Assembly (NCBI GenBank): GCA_020740775.1
Contig: JAHEWK010000008.1
Location: 1,364,001-1,428,000, forward strand
Length of the DNA: 64,000 bases
Source of the DNA: Ilyonectria destructans
Taxonomy: Eukaryota; Ascomycota; Sordariomycetes; Hypocreales; Nectriaceae
Reading direction: 5' to 3'
The notes under the pieces are model-generated. The model worked only from the letters and a program-made list of their open reading frames with translations. It was not told the DNA's origin and made no database searches. This document shows, piece after piece, positions 51,895 to 64,000 of this stretch (positions are counted from its first letter, which is position 1; each line of letters begins with the position of its first letter). The position numbers and the translations under genes are program-made.

Positions 51895-54800
51895 TGGATG
51901 GGCGGTAAATAATTGATAGAAGGGTGAATATTTTACTTTGTTTTTGTACGTTTCTGCATGTTACCTTGTGTTTCTGCATCGTGTCCTGTGCTTCTGTGTC
52001 TGCCGTGTCTTTCGATTCCGTATCATGTCCTATGTTTCCATCCATCTTTCATGTTGGCAGCGCTCGAACACGATTGGCTACCTCACGCTCTTTGTTTATG
52101 TTGCATTCGCCAAGTTTTTCTCTCTTGCATAATGGCTACGACAAGCACGGCAGTTTCGAATAAACTGTTTTGAGCAAGTTGCATCAGTAGTGTGTGCCTA
52201 TCCACCGGCGAACAGGTGAACTGCTGCCCAGGACGTGCATGGTTGATGCTGGGAGAGCTCCATGTAGCTCCCGATCTCAAATCAATCTCTGTCCCGAATC
52301 CTACCCTCCCCAAAACAAACCCTCGGTAATTGATCATCAATATTATGATTTCTTTTCATGTGGGGATTGATTTAGACCGGCCATGTCCGGAAGGTTCCCG
52401 AGGTGTTGGCCTGAGTGAACACTGTATTAGAAACTTGGCCACTAACACGGTCTGGGTGGCGACTCGCTCGGGCAATGCGGCAGAGGAGCCGCCCAGATAA
52501 GATCAATTGCAATTGACCAATCTACTGATAACAGTGCAGTCTCCGGTAGGGTGCAGACAACACTGATCTGATCCGATACCGAAAGTGAACTGCATCAATG
52601 ACAAATAAAAACACCGTTTTCAAGGGTAAACAAACCGTAAGTTTCCTCGTCCCCGCAGCATCACAACAATCATTTGCCGGCGTAGAGAGCTTCAGCGAAT
52701 AGGCAGCTTCGGAAGCACAACGGCCTGCCAAAGTGCCAAGCTGAAGCTCTTTGCCGTTTGAAGACCCCCCGCATCGGTCAGGACGCCCCTCATCTAGGCA
52801 CCCGACTGGCTGAGGAATTGGGACGAGGCGTGCGTACAGCTGCGGCACACATGTCAACAAACAAATGGCATGGGCATTCGCAAATCAGCGAACCGGATAC
52901 CGACAGATCATGTCGAGATGCCCATCGGCTGGGCCGCGCCTTGTACATAGTACTTGCTTGGCGGTGATCCACCGCCGCCAACCGCGAGGGGACATCCCCG
53001 GCTGCGAGGTGGTGCAGTAGTGTCACCCGCTGACTGGACCTGGCTAACATCGCGAACCCGGGCGGCCAGTCACCGGCCAACACACGGCTGGCGAACACTG
53101 GAGCTCTGAGACTTTTCCAATTGAGGCGTGCCTGGAGCTGGAGCCCCACGGCAGTTTGTTGAAAGCTGATGCTGATGGGCGCCTGCATGTGGTGTTGAGA
53201 TCGGGCTCAGGTTCCTGATATCTGCCGGGGCCCAGGCTCAATGCCAAGGACTTGCTGGTTTGGTATGTATTATGTGCCTGCTTTCTGTTCAAACTTCTCT
53301 GGAATGACATAGCTCTTTTGCTCGCCGATGATGGCGGCCCGTTTTTGGGGTTGCATCCTGCCACTAATCATGACGACCTGATCTCGACCGCCTTTCCAGG
53401 CCATTGGAACCGGAAAAGCAAGCTTCTGGAGCCTTAACTGAGTCAAATATTGGTTGTCTCGCCAGATTCGGTCAGGCAGCCACAGTGCCAGCTAGGATGT
53501 ACCTCGATCACACCGCCCAAAGCGGGATGTTGCCTCGCTGAGGCTGCTCGGCAGGTACACCACGTCGTGGCACAACGAATCCGGGTGCGCTAGATTCGCC
53601 GATGTTACTCAACACATCCCATTGCATCCAAGAGTTACAGGAAACAGGGATGGGCAGATTATGTAGACAGTGCCCTGGAAGGGGTCGCCGCCATTGTTAC
53701 ATAGAGTTTCCAAGGAACCTGCCTCTTCGGCGTGGCATTCTCAGACAGATCGAGATCTAAAAAACGCCATGACCCATGTCTTGGTCTTGTTGTGAGTCGA
53801 TTTTCCGGGGTTTGCTTTTCGCGGGGATCCATCGGCACGGAACCACCGGCATGGCGGCGCTCTGAACAGGCGAGGTTGGTTTGGGTTGTGCGCCAGGTTG
53901 CTGAGACTCCGGGGATCCCTGCCTGCTCTGACTGGAGGAATGTGCAAGAGACGAGAGAGTTATCGTTTCCATCAGGCACATAAGCTTTCCTGCGAGTGGT
54001 GTTCGAGTCGTCCGCGCCTGTGAGCGCGGCTGGACTCCGAACTTAATTAGTTGCTTAGTCGTGGAGCTAGTTGCAGGTGTTGGCAAGCCATCGAGCGGCC
54101 TGACGTTTAGACCGATCCAGACCCACGCGACATGGCGCCGCGGCGAGGGCAGCGAGGATGTTCCTTGATTTCCTGCGGCGATTGAGCTGGACCATTTCTT
54201 GCGACATGCTGAAGCCAGAACAGAGGGCGAAAGCGAAAGAAGCCGCTGGATCTTCGCTTGCAGCCCCCGGCCCGAAGCCCAGGGCTGCAATTGCCGGATA
54301 GCGTCGAGGGAGGATGCGACGGGACAATGCAGGCTGCATTCCAAGGTTGGCCAGCACGGCGATGACCGAATCACGACCCACGTGGAGATGCGGGCTTACT
54401 ACATATGTACGCGCATGGGTTGTGGTCGTGCAGTTGCAGGCAGAGCCACGGCCGCGGAGCCCAAGGCGGTGGATTGACACGCGAGAGGCGAATGGAAGAA
54501 AAGTGTGGAGGATGTGCTGTGCTGGATGTCATCTTGTTGGTGCTATAGGCCTTGGCGCCCATTATCCAGTTGAACAGTACAAAGGTTGGTCGAGAGGAAC
54601 GCTGACGGTGGAATGACGCGCCATGGGAGACTGGCGACTGGTGATGGGCTACAGGTGACTGGGAACAGCGATTCTCAACTCTCCACTCCATTGTGGATTT
54701 GCCCGATGTGGTCTCCCCGAGAGTTTCCTCGAACAAGCATCATCTGATCTGGCGCAAGGGACGGTCAACGGCCATGAGCCAAGAAGCATGATTCCGCTGT

Positions 54801-57800
54801 CACAGGGGGCCTCAGGACCAGCCGCCACACCCCTGCACACATCCCGCAACTTCCAGCCCCGGCGATGAACGGAGCTTGAGGGGCTGAAGAAGATGCAGAG
54901 AAAAGTAGCAAGCCTCTAATTAACTTAATGGCTGCGCTGGACCCAACGAGCGAGACACGGGCGATGTCGCTGGTCCCTATCCAGCCTAGGAGCCAAGAGC
55001 GGGCTTGCTTTAGAGGTGGATAAGCTCAGCTGGGCAGGGCTGGGAATGTACTCCGCACATGGCAAATGGTTGCAGACCGCAAAAAAAAAAAAAAATGCGT
55101 GCCTCTGGCTCCGTATGGCATGTTCCCGCCAAATCGTCAGTTTAGGCTTGGGTTGACCAGGGAGACCCAATTGATGTCGAGGGGGCGCGATAGCGGTGCA
55201 TGTACATGAACTGCACGCATGGGCTGAGCAAGGTTTTTGGTACGCGCGCGTGGTGGGTGGTAACGATGGCGGGCGACGGTGGCGGCGGCGGTGGTGGTTG
55301 TGGTGGTGCCGACTGTTATCGGATCATATTATGGCAGCAGCTGAGTGAGTTGGACAATGATGGGGAAAATCACTCAGTACCGCGACACTGATGGGATTTC
55401 CTGTCCAGATCCATCGGTTGCGTGTTGCTTGGGATTCCCTTACATACGCAAGTTTCGCTGCGCTGGCCCGATGTTTCAACTCGGGGCAGCTTCCATGTCC
55501 ATGGGTGTCAGAACTATGTAAGCCGCATGTCGCCGACTGATTGTTCCCTGCAACGGCACGGCGCAGCCAGGACAAAAGGGAGGTGACGACGAACGCAATT
55601 CGGCATCTGGCCGGCTGCAAATCCTTGGTCCTGTCCCTCGGGTGCGAGTGCTGAATCGAATGATCTGCTCCAAGGCATGGAGACAATTGGCTTCATGTGC
55701 ATCAGATCTTCCGCAGTGGCACCGTGGTCCTGGCCAACGAGATAGGCCGAGCTCCCCCGCGAAGTAGACATGTTCGAGGGGTTTGCTGGAGATGGCCAGG
55801 GCGGCCCGCACCCCGGCCTTTGATGAATCACCAGCACCAATGCCAATGGAGATATCCCTCACCTGGGCCTTTTGGTGTGAGTGACCGTCACTGACCCCGG
55901 CCGCATTGCTCCATGTCGGATCACATCTCCTCTCGTGGGACCTTGGTTGCAGCATTGCGTCACCGGCCTCATTATCCCTGACATTAAGGTTGTCCATGAT
56001 GTCTTCCGGCTGACGGTTGCTTCCTCGGGCCCGAGTGATATATGCAAGACGATGAGCGAAACAGGAAGCGAGGCATCCCAACTATGATCGTTGGAGCGTT
56101 GGAATTATCGAAACCTTGCTCCAAGCGGCGGTACGTAGTAGATTCTTCGGGGGGCTCCAGACCTGGTTCTAAGGTTCTAGCTGGCTCCTTGCTAATTTGC
56201 GTGCTAACCAACCCCCACCCGCATCTGGATCTAGGGAGCGAGGGAGAGATAGATTGAACCAGAGTGCCGTTGCGGTAGCGCAGTGCAACAAAGGGCGGTG
56301 CTTGGCATGGCACCTTTTCGGACGATTCTTTCACTCGATGTCACGCCTCGCCCTTACTCACCCTTACTCACCTCACGCTCGCGGTTAGCCTGGTCGGCAA
56401 AAGAGCCACAGCCCCAGCCAGACCGTGGACTCGCCGACATGGAGCCAACCTGACTAGAACATAGACGCACGGTCAGCGGGGGGGATGTTTGGACCTGGGA
56501 CCTTTTTTCCCTTCTCCCTCCCGGATCGTCGGGGGCCTACGTGTAGCAGTTACATGGATGGCCACGTAAGGAGGTAGGCGGCTTCTTGAGTGAGGGCCAG
56601 GCCGGGGCGACGAGAGAACAAGGGAGGGAAATGGGGTCAAGGGCATTGTTCGTTACTGCGATTGCCATTCCGGTCAATCAATCCCACGTAGCAGGTTGTA
56701 GTCGGAAACACGGCGGACCCAAAGCGGCTACAAAGAATTTAGGAGTAAGCGTCTGCCCAGGTGCCGCTGGCGCTGGCGCTGGCGTTGGCGCATGACATCA
56801 CAGCGGATGGTGCGCTGTTGGTGCGCTGATTGGACCCCGGCCGCTCCAGGGATCTCGGGCCAGTCACCTCCCGGCCTGGGACCCCCGCGCCAGAGCCAGC
56901 GAGAGTGCGCCAGCGACAGGCCTCTTTCTCAGCTTGGGCACACAGGAGCGCCGCGGCCCACTGCTGTCGACGCCGGCAGGGCTGACTCCTTTGGCTGTTT
57001 GGCTGGGAATGCCATTAGTTGGGGGCTTCTCCAGGCGGACCGCGGACGTCCAGTAACATGGCATCTCGGTTCCCCAGCCGGGCCAGCCCTTGAAGTTTCG
57101 GAGGTTTATTGAAGGAATGGAGAGAAGAAGCGCGGTACGTACCCGGATTGTAAAAGTAAAGTAAGTTAAAGTAAGGTACGGAGCAAAAGTCAGGCCGAAA
57201 CAGAGATCAGCCAGTGCCACTGGGACAATGGCCGGAGTCGTCCACGGGTCTGTTGCAGAAGTGCCCTTGGGTAACGCACAGGCAGGCCAAGCCAGGGCAA
57301 TCCATCACCACCGGCTGAAACTGGATAGCACGGCAGTCGTCCGGGCGAGCGTGATGAGGGCCAAGCCCGGCAGCCAAGCGTCGACAATCCGTGGCACTCT
57401 TTCCGTAAGGACGTCAGGACCTCTTGTCCTTGTTCAGCAACGCTGAGTGCTGAACGGACGCCGCTAGCGCGCCCGAGCTAGGCCTTCACCTCACCTACCG
57501 GACCCTAGCGGTGATCCACCTGCAGGCGACTACCCACTGGAACCCACCCACGCTGCGCACCTCCCCCCATGCAACGTTGGACTGACTGGGCTGCCCGACC
57601 TGGCGGCTCCGGCCCTGCTGAGTGCTCCAGGTTCCTTCTTGTTGACGCCAACACCCACCACCGCGGCTGGGATTCTTTCTTCCTCTTCTCCTCCATCCCA
57701 ACTTCGGCGATAGCCTTCAACTCATCGTTAACCCCCCAGACTCGCGCGGTACTAGTTTGTTTGGGCTTTGACCACGCTGGCCGGCTCCTGACCCCGAGCC

Positions 57801-58045
57801 CTGGACCCCCCCGCTGTGCTGTCGCGCCGTCAGCTCGTCTCACTTTCCGCCGCCCTCTGCCTCAGTTTTACGACCCCGTTTTGTCCCGTTTTGTCTTGGG
57901 ACTCTGGGTCCTCCTGTCAGCTCCGCGCCGCGCCCGACGGGGCAGACCCAGACCCTCCCTCCCTCGCCCAAGCCAGCGCAAACACGCCACGAGCCGCGAT
58001 ATTTAAGAGTCGCCGTCTCCCTCGCCCGCGCTTGTTTCCTCCGCC
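51895..58045. other. 6-kb gene-poor stretch
   Basis: I find no coding sequence I can support. Several long GC-rich frames on both strands (for example minus 55476-56081 and 53757-54374) lack motifs and have low-complexity composition. The stretch contains a 15-A run (55081-55095), a GCTGGC hexamer run (about 56,765-56,789) and, close to 58,046, pyrimidine-rich sequence with a repeated CCGTTTTGTC (about 57,873-57,894), as in a long 5' UTR. Non-coding RNA or an extended promoter is possible. Confidence 0.5.
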
Positions 58046-59104
58046 ATGTTGGAGCCCCGGGGTATGAGAGGGCCATTGGACCAGACCAACGCCTACGGCC
58101 ACTCTCGCTCTCGAACAACATCCTCCAACGTCTTCCCTATGCAGCTCCAGCATCCCCCGATGCCCACCCACCTTGCCCAGCCGGGTCATAACCCCCAGCA
58201 CTCCCGACGCTCACCTTCCGTCAACACCTTCAGCACCGCATCAAGCATCCCGCCGCCCGCCGCCTACCGCACCACGTCCAACACCGAGCTCCGGCGATCC
58301 ATCTCCAGCCGCTCCGGTGGCAGCCCCCAACCGTCTGGCTATGTCGCCCTCCTACGGAAGCAAAAGGCAACGGTATGGTGCGATCGAGCCCAGTATGAGG
58401 ACCCACGGATAGCAGCCCAACAGCGGGCTGCAAAGATGCGCGCCACTCTCGAGGTTACCGGCGGTGCTCGCCCCGGCGCTGGTGGTGCTCCAGGTCGTAC
58501 CAGCACGGGACTCAGCACCACTGGCAAGGTCTCTGCCAAAATCCCCAAGATTCGACACCACGCAAAGACGCCTGTTGTCGGCTACGCCCCGGGCGAGAAC
58601 CACGTCGGCGTTGGAGGAGTGCCCATGCGCCTGAGCGCTACCGAAGTCGAGGGCGAGAGTAGCGAGGACGAGGACATGCCTACCATGGGTCGCCCACAAC
58701 ATCGCAGGACCGGCAGCAGCGGACGAAGCAGCACCGCTAGTGGCCGCCGGGGGCTCGCCTACAGGACTTCGGGTGGCATGGGGAGCCAGAGCAGCCGGCG
58801 GTGGAGCCCTGGCGATACCCCTGAGCGAACTGGCAGTATGGTGGATGCCATGCCCGAGGATATTGTCGATGACGCAGCTAGCGGCAAGGCACAAAGCACG
58901 AGAAGCGGCAGCAGCGCTGAACGCGCTGACAATGTCGGAGAGCTCGGAACTGCCCCCAGACTCGCCGCAAACTCTCTCATGCACTCGGCGCTTACGAGAG
59001 AAAAGAGCGTCAAAACCGCAGATGAGCTTAAGAGGCGCGGAAGCGTCGACGAGCGAACATCCACCCTTACCTCTGGCCGCCTTTTCATTGCCAACCCCGA
59101 TTAA
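58046..59104 (+). CDS. conserved serine-rich hypothetical protein
   Basis: Single exon, 352 aa from ATG at 58046. It is low-complexity and Ser/Arg/Pro-rich, apart from a well-formed segment SGYVALLRKQKATVWCDR followed by a charged helix (about residues 100-135) that looks like the conserved core. Multiple SP/TP and RRxS-like sites suggest phosphorylation. No catalytic motif; predicted mostly disordered. It lies downstream of an unusually long gene-free region, which hints at a complex promoter. Confidence 0.7.
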   Translation: MLEPRGMRGPLDQTNAYGHSRSRTTSSNVFPMQLQHPPMPTHLAQPGHNPQHSRRSPSVNTFSTASSIPPPAAYRTTSNTELRRSISSRSGGSPQPSGYVALLRKQKATVWCDRAQYEDPRIAAQQRAAKMRATLEVTGGARPGAGGAPGRTSTGLSTTGKVSAKIPKIRHHAKTPVVGYAPGENHVGVGGVPMRLSATEVEGESSEDEDMPTMGRPQHRRTGSSGRSSTASGRRGLAYRTSGGMGSQSSRRWSPGDTPERTGSMVDAMPEDIVDDAASGKAQSTRSGSSAERADNVGELGTAPRLAANSLMHSALTREKSVKTADELKRRGSVDERTSTLTSGRLFIANPD

Positions 59105-60259
59105 GGGGATGATACCCAAACTCACATACCCACAACATCAAGACTCGGAGAAACGCAGTTTTGGTCATGGTTCATTCGTTCAACATTTCTCTCTGGTCCT
59201 TCGATAAGGCCTTTGCATCAGTCGGCGTTGTTAGCATTGGCTTGCTCTTTTTGCTTACTCTAAAAATCTACCGTCGTTTTTCCTGGGTCCTGATACCCCG
59301 ATGATTTAGTTGAATCCTCTCGCTACTGTGCTGTACCTAATAGTTGTATGGAGGGGCTATGTGTGTAGTTGGAACAGGGTCCCCCAGGGATTGACGGAAA
59401 GGCTTAATGTTCCAAAGATACCTATACAGCAGGAGTCAAAACAACCGCATGTTTAATGAGAATACATTCGCTTGACATTCGAGAAAGAACCAAACGACTC
59501 AATGGGGTGAAATTCTGAAGAGGCCTCTCACCTCGTGCGTGGGGCAGCTGAAGTGAAGAGATCGTCGGCTCCCTCTCGTATCCACAGAGTCCCTTAGTTC
59601 CTCTCCGCAACATTGATTGCCGCAGTGACGTTGCGGGCGCTTAGTCGTACCATGTGACCTCAGCTGAGGAAAAGTACCCAATCGTTCCCGTTCCCGGATA
59701 GGCTTCGTTGTCCATCTCTAGCCCGTAAAACGTCATCTGCCGATCTCCATCCTAGCCATCATGTCATAGCATTCATTCGGAAAATGGCATCGCGGATCCC
59801 CCAGGGCGCCAAGATGTTTAGTTTGGTTTAGCCGCAAGCGCGGAGCGGAGGGGAGGGGTGCCTGGATTGGATCGCTGAGCCACAGTCCCCCCGCCGGCAA
59901 TTAGCCGTAAAGTGTGGCGTGGGCCGTGTCAGGCAGTAACGCGTAAATCGCCTGCCCCTGTGGCGCCAGATTAACGCGACCGCGTCTTCCTGACCTCCGA
60001 GGTCAATGCTTCCTTTCAACATCCTGCTCTGACATGTCACCCTAGGTCTCGTGAAGCTGTGAGACTGTCAATTGTTCCGCAAAGGGTTTGTCTGAGAACC
60101 TTGTTTGAACCTATCGTTCTTAATTTAATCCTTACGTTGCCTATTTCTTTGTTCTACACACAGCCCTGATACCGACCTGCCCCTAACCGCCGACCGTGAG
60201 ATCGTCTTCATATCCACCACGACTGCTTCTAGATCGCATTATCGAGAGCTCGTAAGCTC
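59105..60259. other. intergenic, no gene recognised
   Basis: Spacer between two plus-strand genes; no supported frame. The last 200 bp are pyrimidine-rich, as expected for the CAF-1 gene promoter. Confidence 0.5.
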
Positions 60260-62274
60260 ATGCCGATTCCGATGCCGCTGATCGAAATGTCCCCCAACAT
60301 CCAGGAGTCGGAAGCTATGGGCCGGAAGCGAAGCCACGAGGAGTTCACCGACGACGTTGTCAAGGTGGAGGTTGTCGAGGATACCAAGGTGTCCGTGACG
60401 GGGAAAACACAGCCCACCATTGACTCCTGTGAGCCTCCCCGTGTCCTTGGCAGTGGAAAATTGCTGACTTGATAGTTTTGCCTCACATTACCGAAGCCGG
60501 TGACCAGCCCTCCTCTCAAGGATCGCCCGACCTTACGGAAGCTGGGAGCAGCACTCCTGCCCGAGAGTCACCATCTCCCCAGACCCCAACAACGAAATCT
60601 GCAGCACAGTCTTCTACTACGTCTCTGAAACCGATCGTCACCGCGAGCTCCAGCACTCAATCAAAATCGACAGCCAACCCTCCTGCAAAGCGAAAGCGCC
60701 TCACTGCTGCCGAAAAATCAGCACGCGACAAAGAGCAAGCCGAACAGAAGAAGGAGCGTGAGGAGGCAAAGGCCGCAGAGAAGGCTGCCAAGGCAGCAGA
60801 AAAGGCCAAGGCGGAGGAGGAGAAGGCTGCTCGAACGAAGGAGAAGGCCGCCGAGAAAGCCAAAGCAGACGAGGAGAAAGCAGCCAAGGCCAAAGAGCGT
60901 GATGATAAGAAACGCAAGAAGGAAGAAGAGCAGAAAAAACTGCAGGATGAGAAAGACAAGAAAGCTCGGAGCCAGCGGACACTGGGCAACTTCTTCAAAC
61001 TCCCCAGTACTCCAAAGAAGCTGGACAGTACTTCCAGTCAGGATGACTCCAAGAACGACGCCAGTCCCGTTAAATCAGCCCGCAAAGCGTCCAAGACCGA
61101 GTATGAGAAGCTGTTCCAGCCTTTTTTCGTCAAGACACACACCAAGGTGGCTCCATTGGGTCCGCAAATGGATGACGAGACGCGGGAGGTCAAGTCGAAA
61201 ATCTTGGATGAATGCATTAGTGGTCAACGGTGTGAACAGGGTACTAGCGTTTCCTTCGACGCCGTAACCCTGTTTGCGTTGCCTGGCAAGCCCCCGAGAA
61301 GAGGCAAGCTTCATCATCCAGTTAGGCACATCATGGAGCAGGTTTACAAGGAGACAGAGAAGTCGGACAACGCAGATCCCGATCACGCCAACAAGATGAT
61401 GGAGGAGGCCCGCCAGAAGCTTGTTAAAGTTCCCATGAAGGTTATTGCATTCTCTCAGGATGTCCGGCCACCATACTACGGAACAATGACTTTCAAACCA
61501 TTCGCTCTTGGGCAGGGAAATATGAGCCAGTTGGCCCGTAAGCCCACAGGTCGACGCTTGCCACTCGACTACGATTATGATTCGGAGGCTGAGTGGCAGG
61601 AGGAAGAAGGCGAGGATCTGGATATGGACGATGACGAAGAGGAGCTGGACGACGAGGACGACATGGAGGAATTCCTGGACGACTCAGAGGATGCCGGTTT
61701 ATCTCGACGAATTTTTGCCAACGCATTGGAGCCAGAGAGTACAGGCATATGTTTTGAAGATGGCGAAAGTGTGGCCCTGAACCAAACTGTCTACGACCAC
61801 CGGATGGAGTTTATGCATGGTGAGTACATCCTAAACCATGGACAAGAATAACCACTGACTCATTATCTAGATGGACTTGAACAAAGTTGGGGCATTGATC
61901 CGTTCTCGACCGAATACTGGGAACCTGAGCCAAAGACTAAGACGGCGAAAGTTAGCAAGTCCGGGGAGTCGACGACCAAGATGCCACCTCCTTCTGCACC
62001 AACCAATGCATTCGCAGCCTTGGCTGGCGGAACTGCGGCGGCTGATGCACCGAAGCTGGTGAAGAATGAGCTCATGGATGACGTGAAGAGAGCTATCCTC
62101 CATAATTCGGCACTGTCCAAGGTCGGGATTGAAGATGTCATCTTTCAGCAGTTCCGAACCAACGCCTCGAGAACCGAGGTGAAGAACACGCTGGTGCACG
62201 TGGCTGAGAGGCAAGGAAAAGGCCGACAGAAGACATGGGTGCTGAAGCCTGGCCACGAGATTACTTCATCTTGA
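60260..62274 (+). CDS. chromatin assembly factor 1, large subunit (Cac1/p150 type)
   Basis: Three exons, 60260-60428, 60476-61819 and 61871-62274, phase-consistent, 638 aa. Order of features: a basic N-terminus, a long Lys/Glu-rich (KER) helix at about residues 145-230, a PCNA-interaction box QRTLGNFF at about 240, the conserved middle domain with DVRPPYYGTM, the acidic ED region (DYDSEAEWQEEEGEDLD…), and a C-terminal winged-helix domain (VKRAILHNSALSKVGIEDVIFQQF). CAF-1 deposits histone H3-H4 onto newly replicated DNA, recruited by PCNA. All family landmarks are present, so the gene looks functional. Confidence 0.93.
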
Positions 62275-63095
62275 TGAAGCAACGATATGGGACGGACGGA
62301 ATGGAACCACTAGGGATTGATTGCTGTTTAGCGCCGGAGTGTCGGGGTTTTGATTTGAACGGGTTGCTTTATTAACGGAACTGAAGGGAACTGGGAGGGA
62401 CGTAAGGGAATGCTTGCGGAGCTGTACATTTAGATTGCTGTCGACGGATGTCATGGGGTATCTTGGCACGCGATAGATATAAATACAACTCGGGGCCGTA
62501 CTGCAATAGAGTATAGGCAGGCCAAGATATTACAATTTGTTATCATCATGAATGCCATGACTGTCATGACGTGTCTCTGATTTGATCTTCGTATTTGGCC
62601 TGGGATTGACCATCCAATCCAATGCGCTAAATGGCATGTGCATATCCGTTGCAGTTTCTGAGTGGAGTGCCATGTCATCGGTGCTGGGTCTAGCTCGGCC
62701 GGGATGGACGGAGCGGGCCCAATTTTGATGCCGGGGAACGCGCCCCCTGACGCCTCGACGCCTGCCAAACCCATTCTTGAACATTGCGTCGTCATTCCGA
62801 CAAAACCAAAACAATTCAGCGCGAACCTCGACGGAAAAACCTGCCACATTTCACGATATTCACGGCGTCGAGCCATTGCCAATCGTACACCTTCCTCGGC
62901 TTCCGGCTGTGCGTACCTGTTGCGTCATCCCTTACGCAGTCCCGTCCTGCATACCGCGCCACGGGCCTCCGTGATACCTCACCCAGCCCGCCGAGCCCAC
63001 CCGCAATGATAATTCGACTCCGATAACTTCACCTCGCGCGCTCTGTTACTGCTCTTCCCGCGTCCTTGGCTGCGCGACATGTGCGCTCGCCTAGC
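62275..63095. other. intergenic, no gene recognised
   Basis: 3' flank of the CAF-1 gene and promoter of the next gene; no supported frame. Confidence 0.5.
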
Positions 63096-64000
63096 ATGGA
63101 CGATCCCTGGGGCTCCCCTTGGACCGCGGGAGACAACGCACCCCCGAAGATAGACTTCCCAGCGCCGCCGCCCAGCGCGCACTTCTCGGCCTCGGCCGAA
63201 CACAGCCCGCAACGCGTCTCGCCGGCCCGCACGCCGTGGGACGACGACGATGCCTGGGGCGGCTGGAACGAACCCGCCAGGGACAAGGACAGCCCGCGGT
63301 GGGGGAGGAGTCCGGGGCTGCGGCCCCAGGATGCTGGCGGCAGCGGCAGTGGCCCGGCGTCGAGGCTGCCGTCGCCTTCGCCGGATGCGTGGGGGCAGTT
63401 GGCCATGCTGGAGACGGCTCGGATGAGGAAGGACGAGAAGAATGGGGACTCGGCCATCAATCTCAGTGAGGGGGTGCGTCGTGAGGTGTCGCGTGACAGA
63501 TATCTAGCCCCGAAATCGATGTTCAACGACACCAAGGAGAGTGTGGAGGATATGGCGCAAAAGCCTCGCCCAAAGGCTTCCATTGAGAGCTTCAATGCGC
63601 CCGCCAACGAGGAGGAACCGCGTCCGAGCTCGCCAGACCTTCCACCTGGGCTAGCAATTCGCATCGACACTCAGGCCAAGACCTCGCGGCAACCGTCCTT
63701 GAAGGTTCAGAGTCTCGTGGAGATGTACGATGGGATAGCCAAACGAAGTCACAGCGCATCTCCCATCGACCCTGCTTTGAGGAAGACATCAAGCACTGCC
63801 TCGCCGGTCGAGGGACTAGTGATGGAACCTACAGAACCGGAGCCCGACTCACTCGATCTTGGGCCGATTATAGACCCGCCAAAGGCTTTCGAACAAGAAT
63901 TAAACGTGAAGGAGGCACTACCGTCGGTAGATCCAGTCCCTGTGGACGATCCGCCGCCTTTTAAAGAACCCCTGGTTACGGAGGATAGGCTGCATGTGGA
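63096..64000 (+). CDS. disordered conserved ascomycete protein (partial, 3' end beyond window)
   Basis: Open from ATG at 63096 to the end of the window (about 301 codons) without a stop. It begins MDDPWGSPW and has repeated Trp-Gly/Asp-Trp clusters (TPWDDDDAWGGW) in a Pro/Ser-rich background, a pattern I associate with a widely conserved fungal protein of unknown function. Mostly disordered; no enzyme motif. A very short in-frame stretch near 63,475-63,510 looks weakly intron-like but is too short to splice. Confidence 0.7.
   Translation, partial: MDDPWGSPWTAGDNAPPKIDFPAPPPSAHFSASAEHSPQRVSPARTPWDDDDAWGGWNEPARDKDSPRWGRSPGLRPQDAGGSGSGPASRLPSPSPDAWGQLAMLETARMRKDEKNGDSAINLSEGVRREVSRDRYLAPKSMFNDTKESVEDMAQKPRPKASIESFNAPANEEEPRPSSPDLPPGLAIRIDTQAKTSRQPSLKVQSLVEMYDGIAKRSHSASPIDPALRKTSSTASPVEGLVMEPTEPEPDSLDLGPIIDPPKAFEQELNVKEALPSVDPVPVDDPPPFKEPLVTEDRLHV

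Noticed and set aside
53757..54374. 205-codon minus-strand open frame
   Set aside because: GC-rich sequence gives long chance frames; no domain and no splice or start support.
55476..56081. 201-codon minus-strand open frame
   Set aside because: Composition is not protein-like and overlapping frames are equally open.
1..64000. tRNA or rRNA genes and CRISPR arrays
   Set aside because: I looked for GGTTCRANNCC-type B boxes, rRNA-like blocks and regularly spaced repeats and found none convincing; CRISPR is not expected in a fungus.

Overview
The window is nuclear DNA of a filamentous ascomycete (Pezizomycotina, probably Sordariomycetes). The evidence is short 45-100 nt introns with GTRNGT donors and CTNAC-type branch points, HET, HeLo and F-box families typical of these fungi, a PDR-type ABC transporter beside a Zn2Cys6 regulator, a chromodomain Gypsy retrotransposon, and AT-rich stretches that look RIP-affected. 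I cannot name the genus from the sequence alone.

Bases 1-45,000 look like an accessory compartment. They hold a possible gene remnant (about 450-890), a large protein with a fungal STAND-type N-terminal domain (1293-4206), a PD-(D/E)XK nuclease-like gene without a clear 5' end (about 4594-5342), three F-box-type genes (6412-8138, 8652-9880, 19806-20744), an apparently intact Tf1/sushi-type LTR retrotransposon (9904-15518), a truncated cysteine-rich protein of chitinase-tail type (about 16,840-19,167), secreted proteins (22000-22707, 31101-31508), a broken HET gene (23415-25429), a polytopic membrane protein (about 28,751-30,627), and a kinase remnant lying head-to-head with a frameshifted HeLo-pseudokinase gene (32271-34651). 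AT-rich repeat debris separates them. At 35,706-44,188 an 11-exon PDR transporter and an 11-exon Zn2Cys6 transcription factor are transcribed divergently from one 771-bp intergenic region, which suggests a regulator-transporter pair.

Bases 45,000-64,000 look like conserved core genome: an M18 aminopeptidase (45257-46986), a SYG1/XPR1-type SPX-EXS protein (47252-50451), a small Cys-rich ORF (51565-51894), a gene-poor stretch of about 6 kb, a conserved serine-rich protein (58046-59104), the large subunit of chromatin assembly factor 1 (60260-62274), and the start of a disordered protein running off the end (63096-64000).

The most notable points are: (a) the retrotransposon, with identical LTRs, a 5-bp target duplication, an in-frame UAG between gag and pol, and a 12-nt primer-binding site that matches its own LTR (self-priming), inserted 23 bp upstream of an F-box start codon; (b) a HeLo + pseudokinase gene resembling the layout of necroptosis executioners, broken by two compensating frameshifts; and (c) the clustering of several allorecognition-type families within 34 kb. 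Exon boundaries are my own reading of splice sites and reading phase and have not been checked against transcripts.
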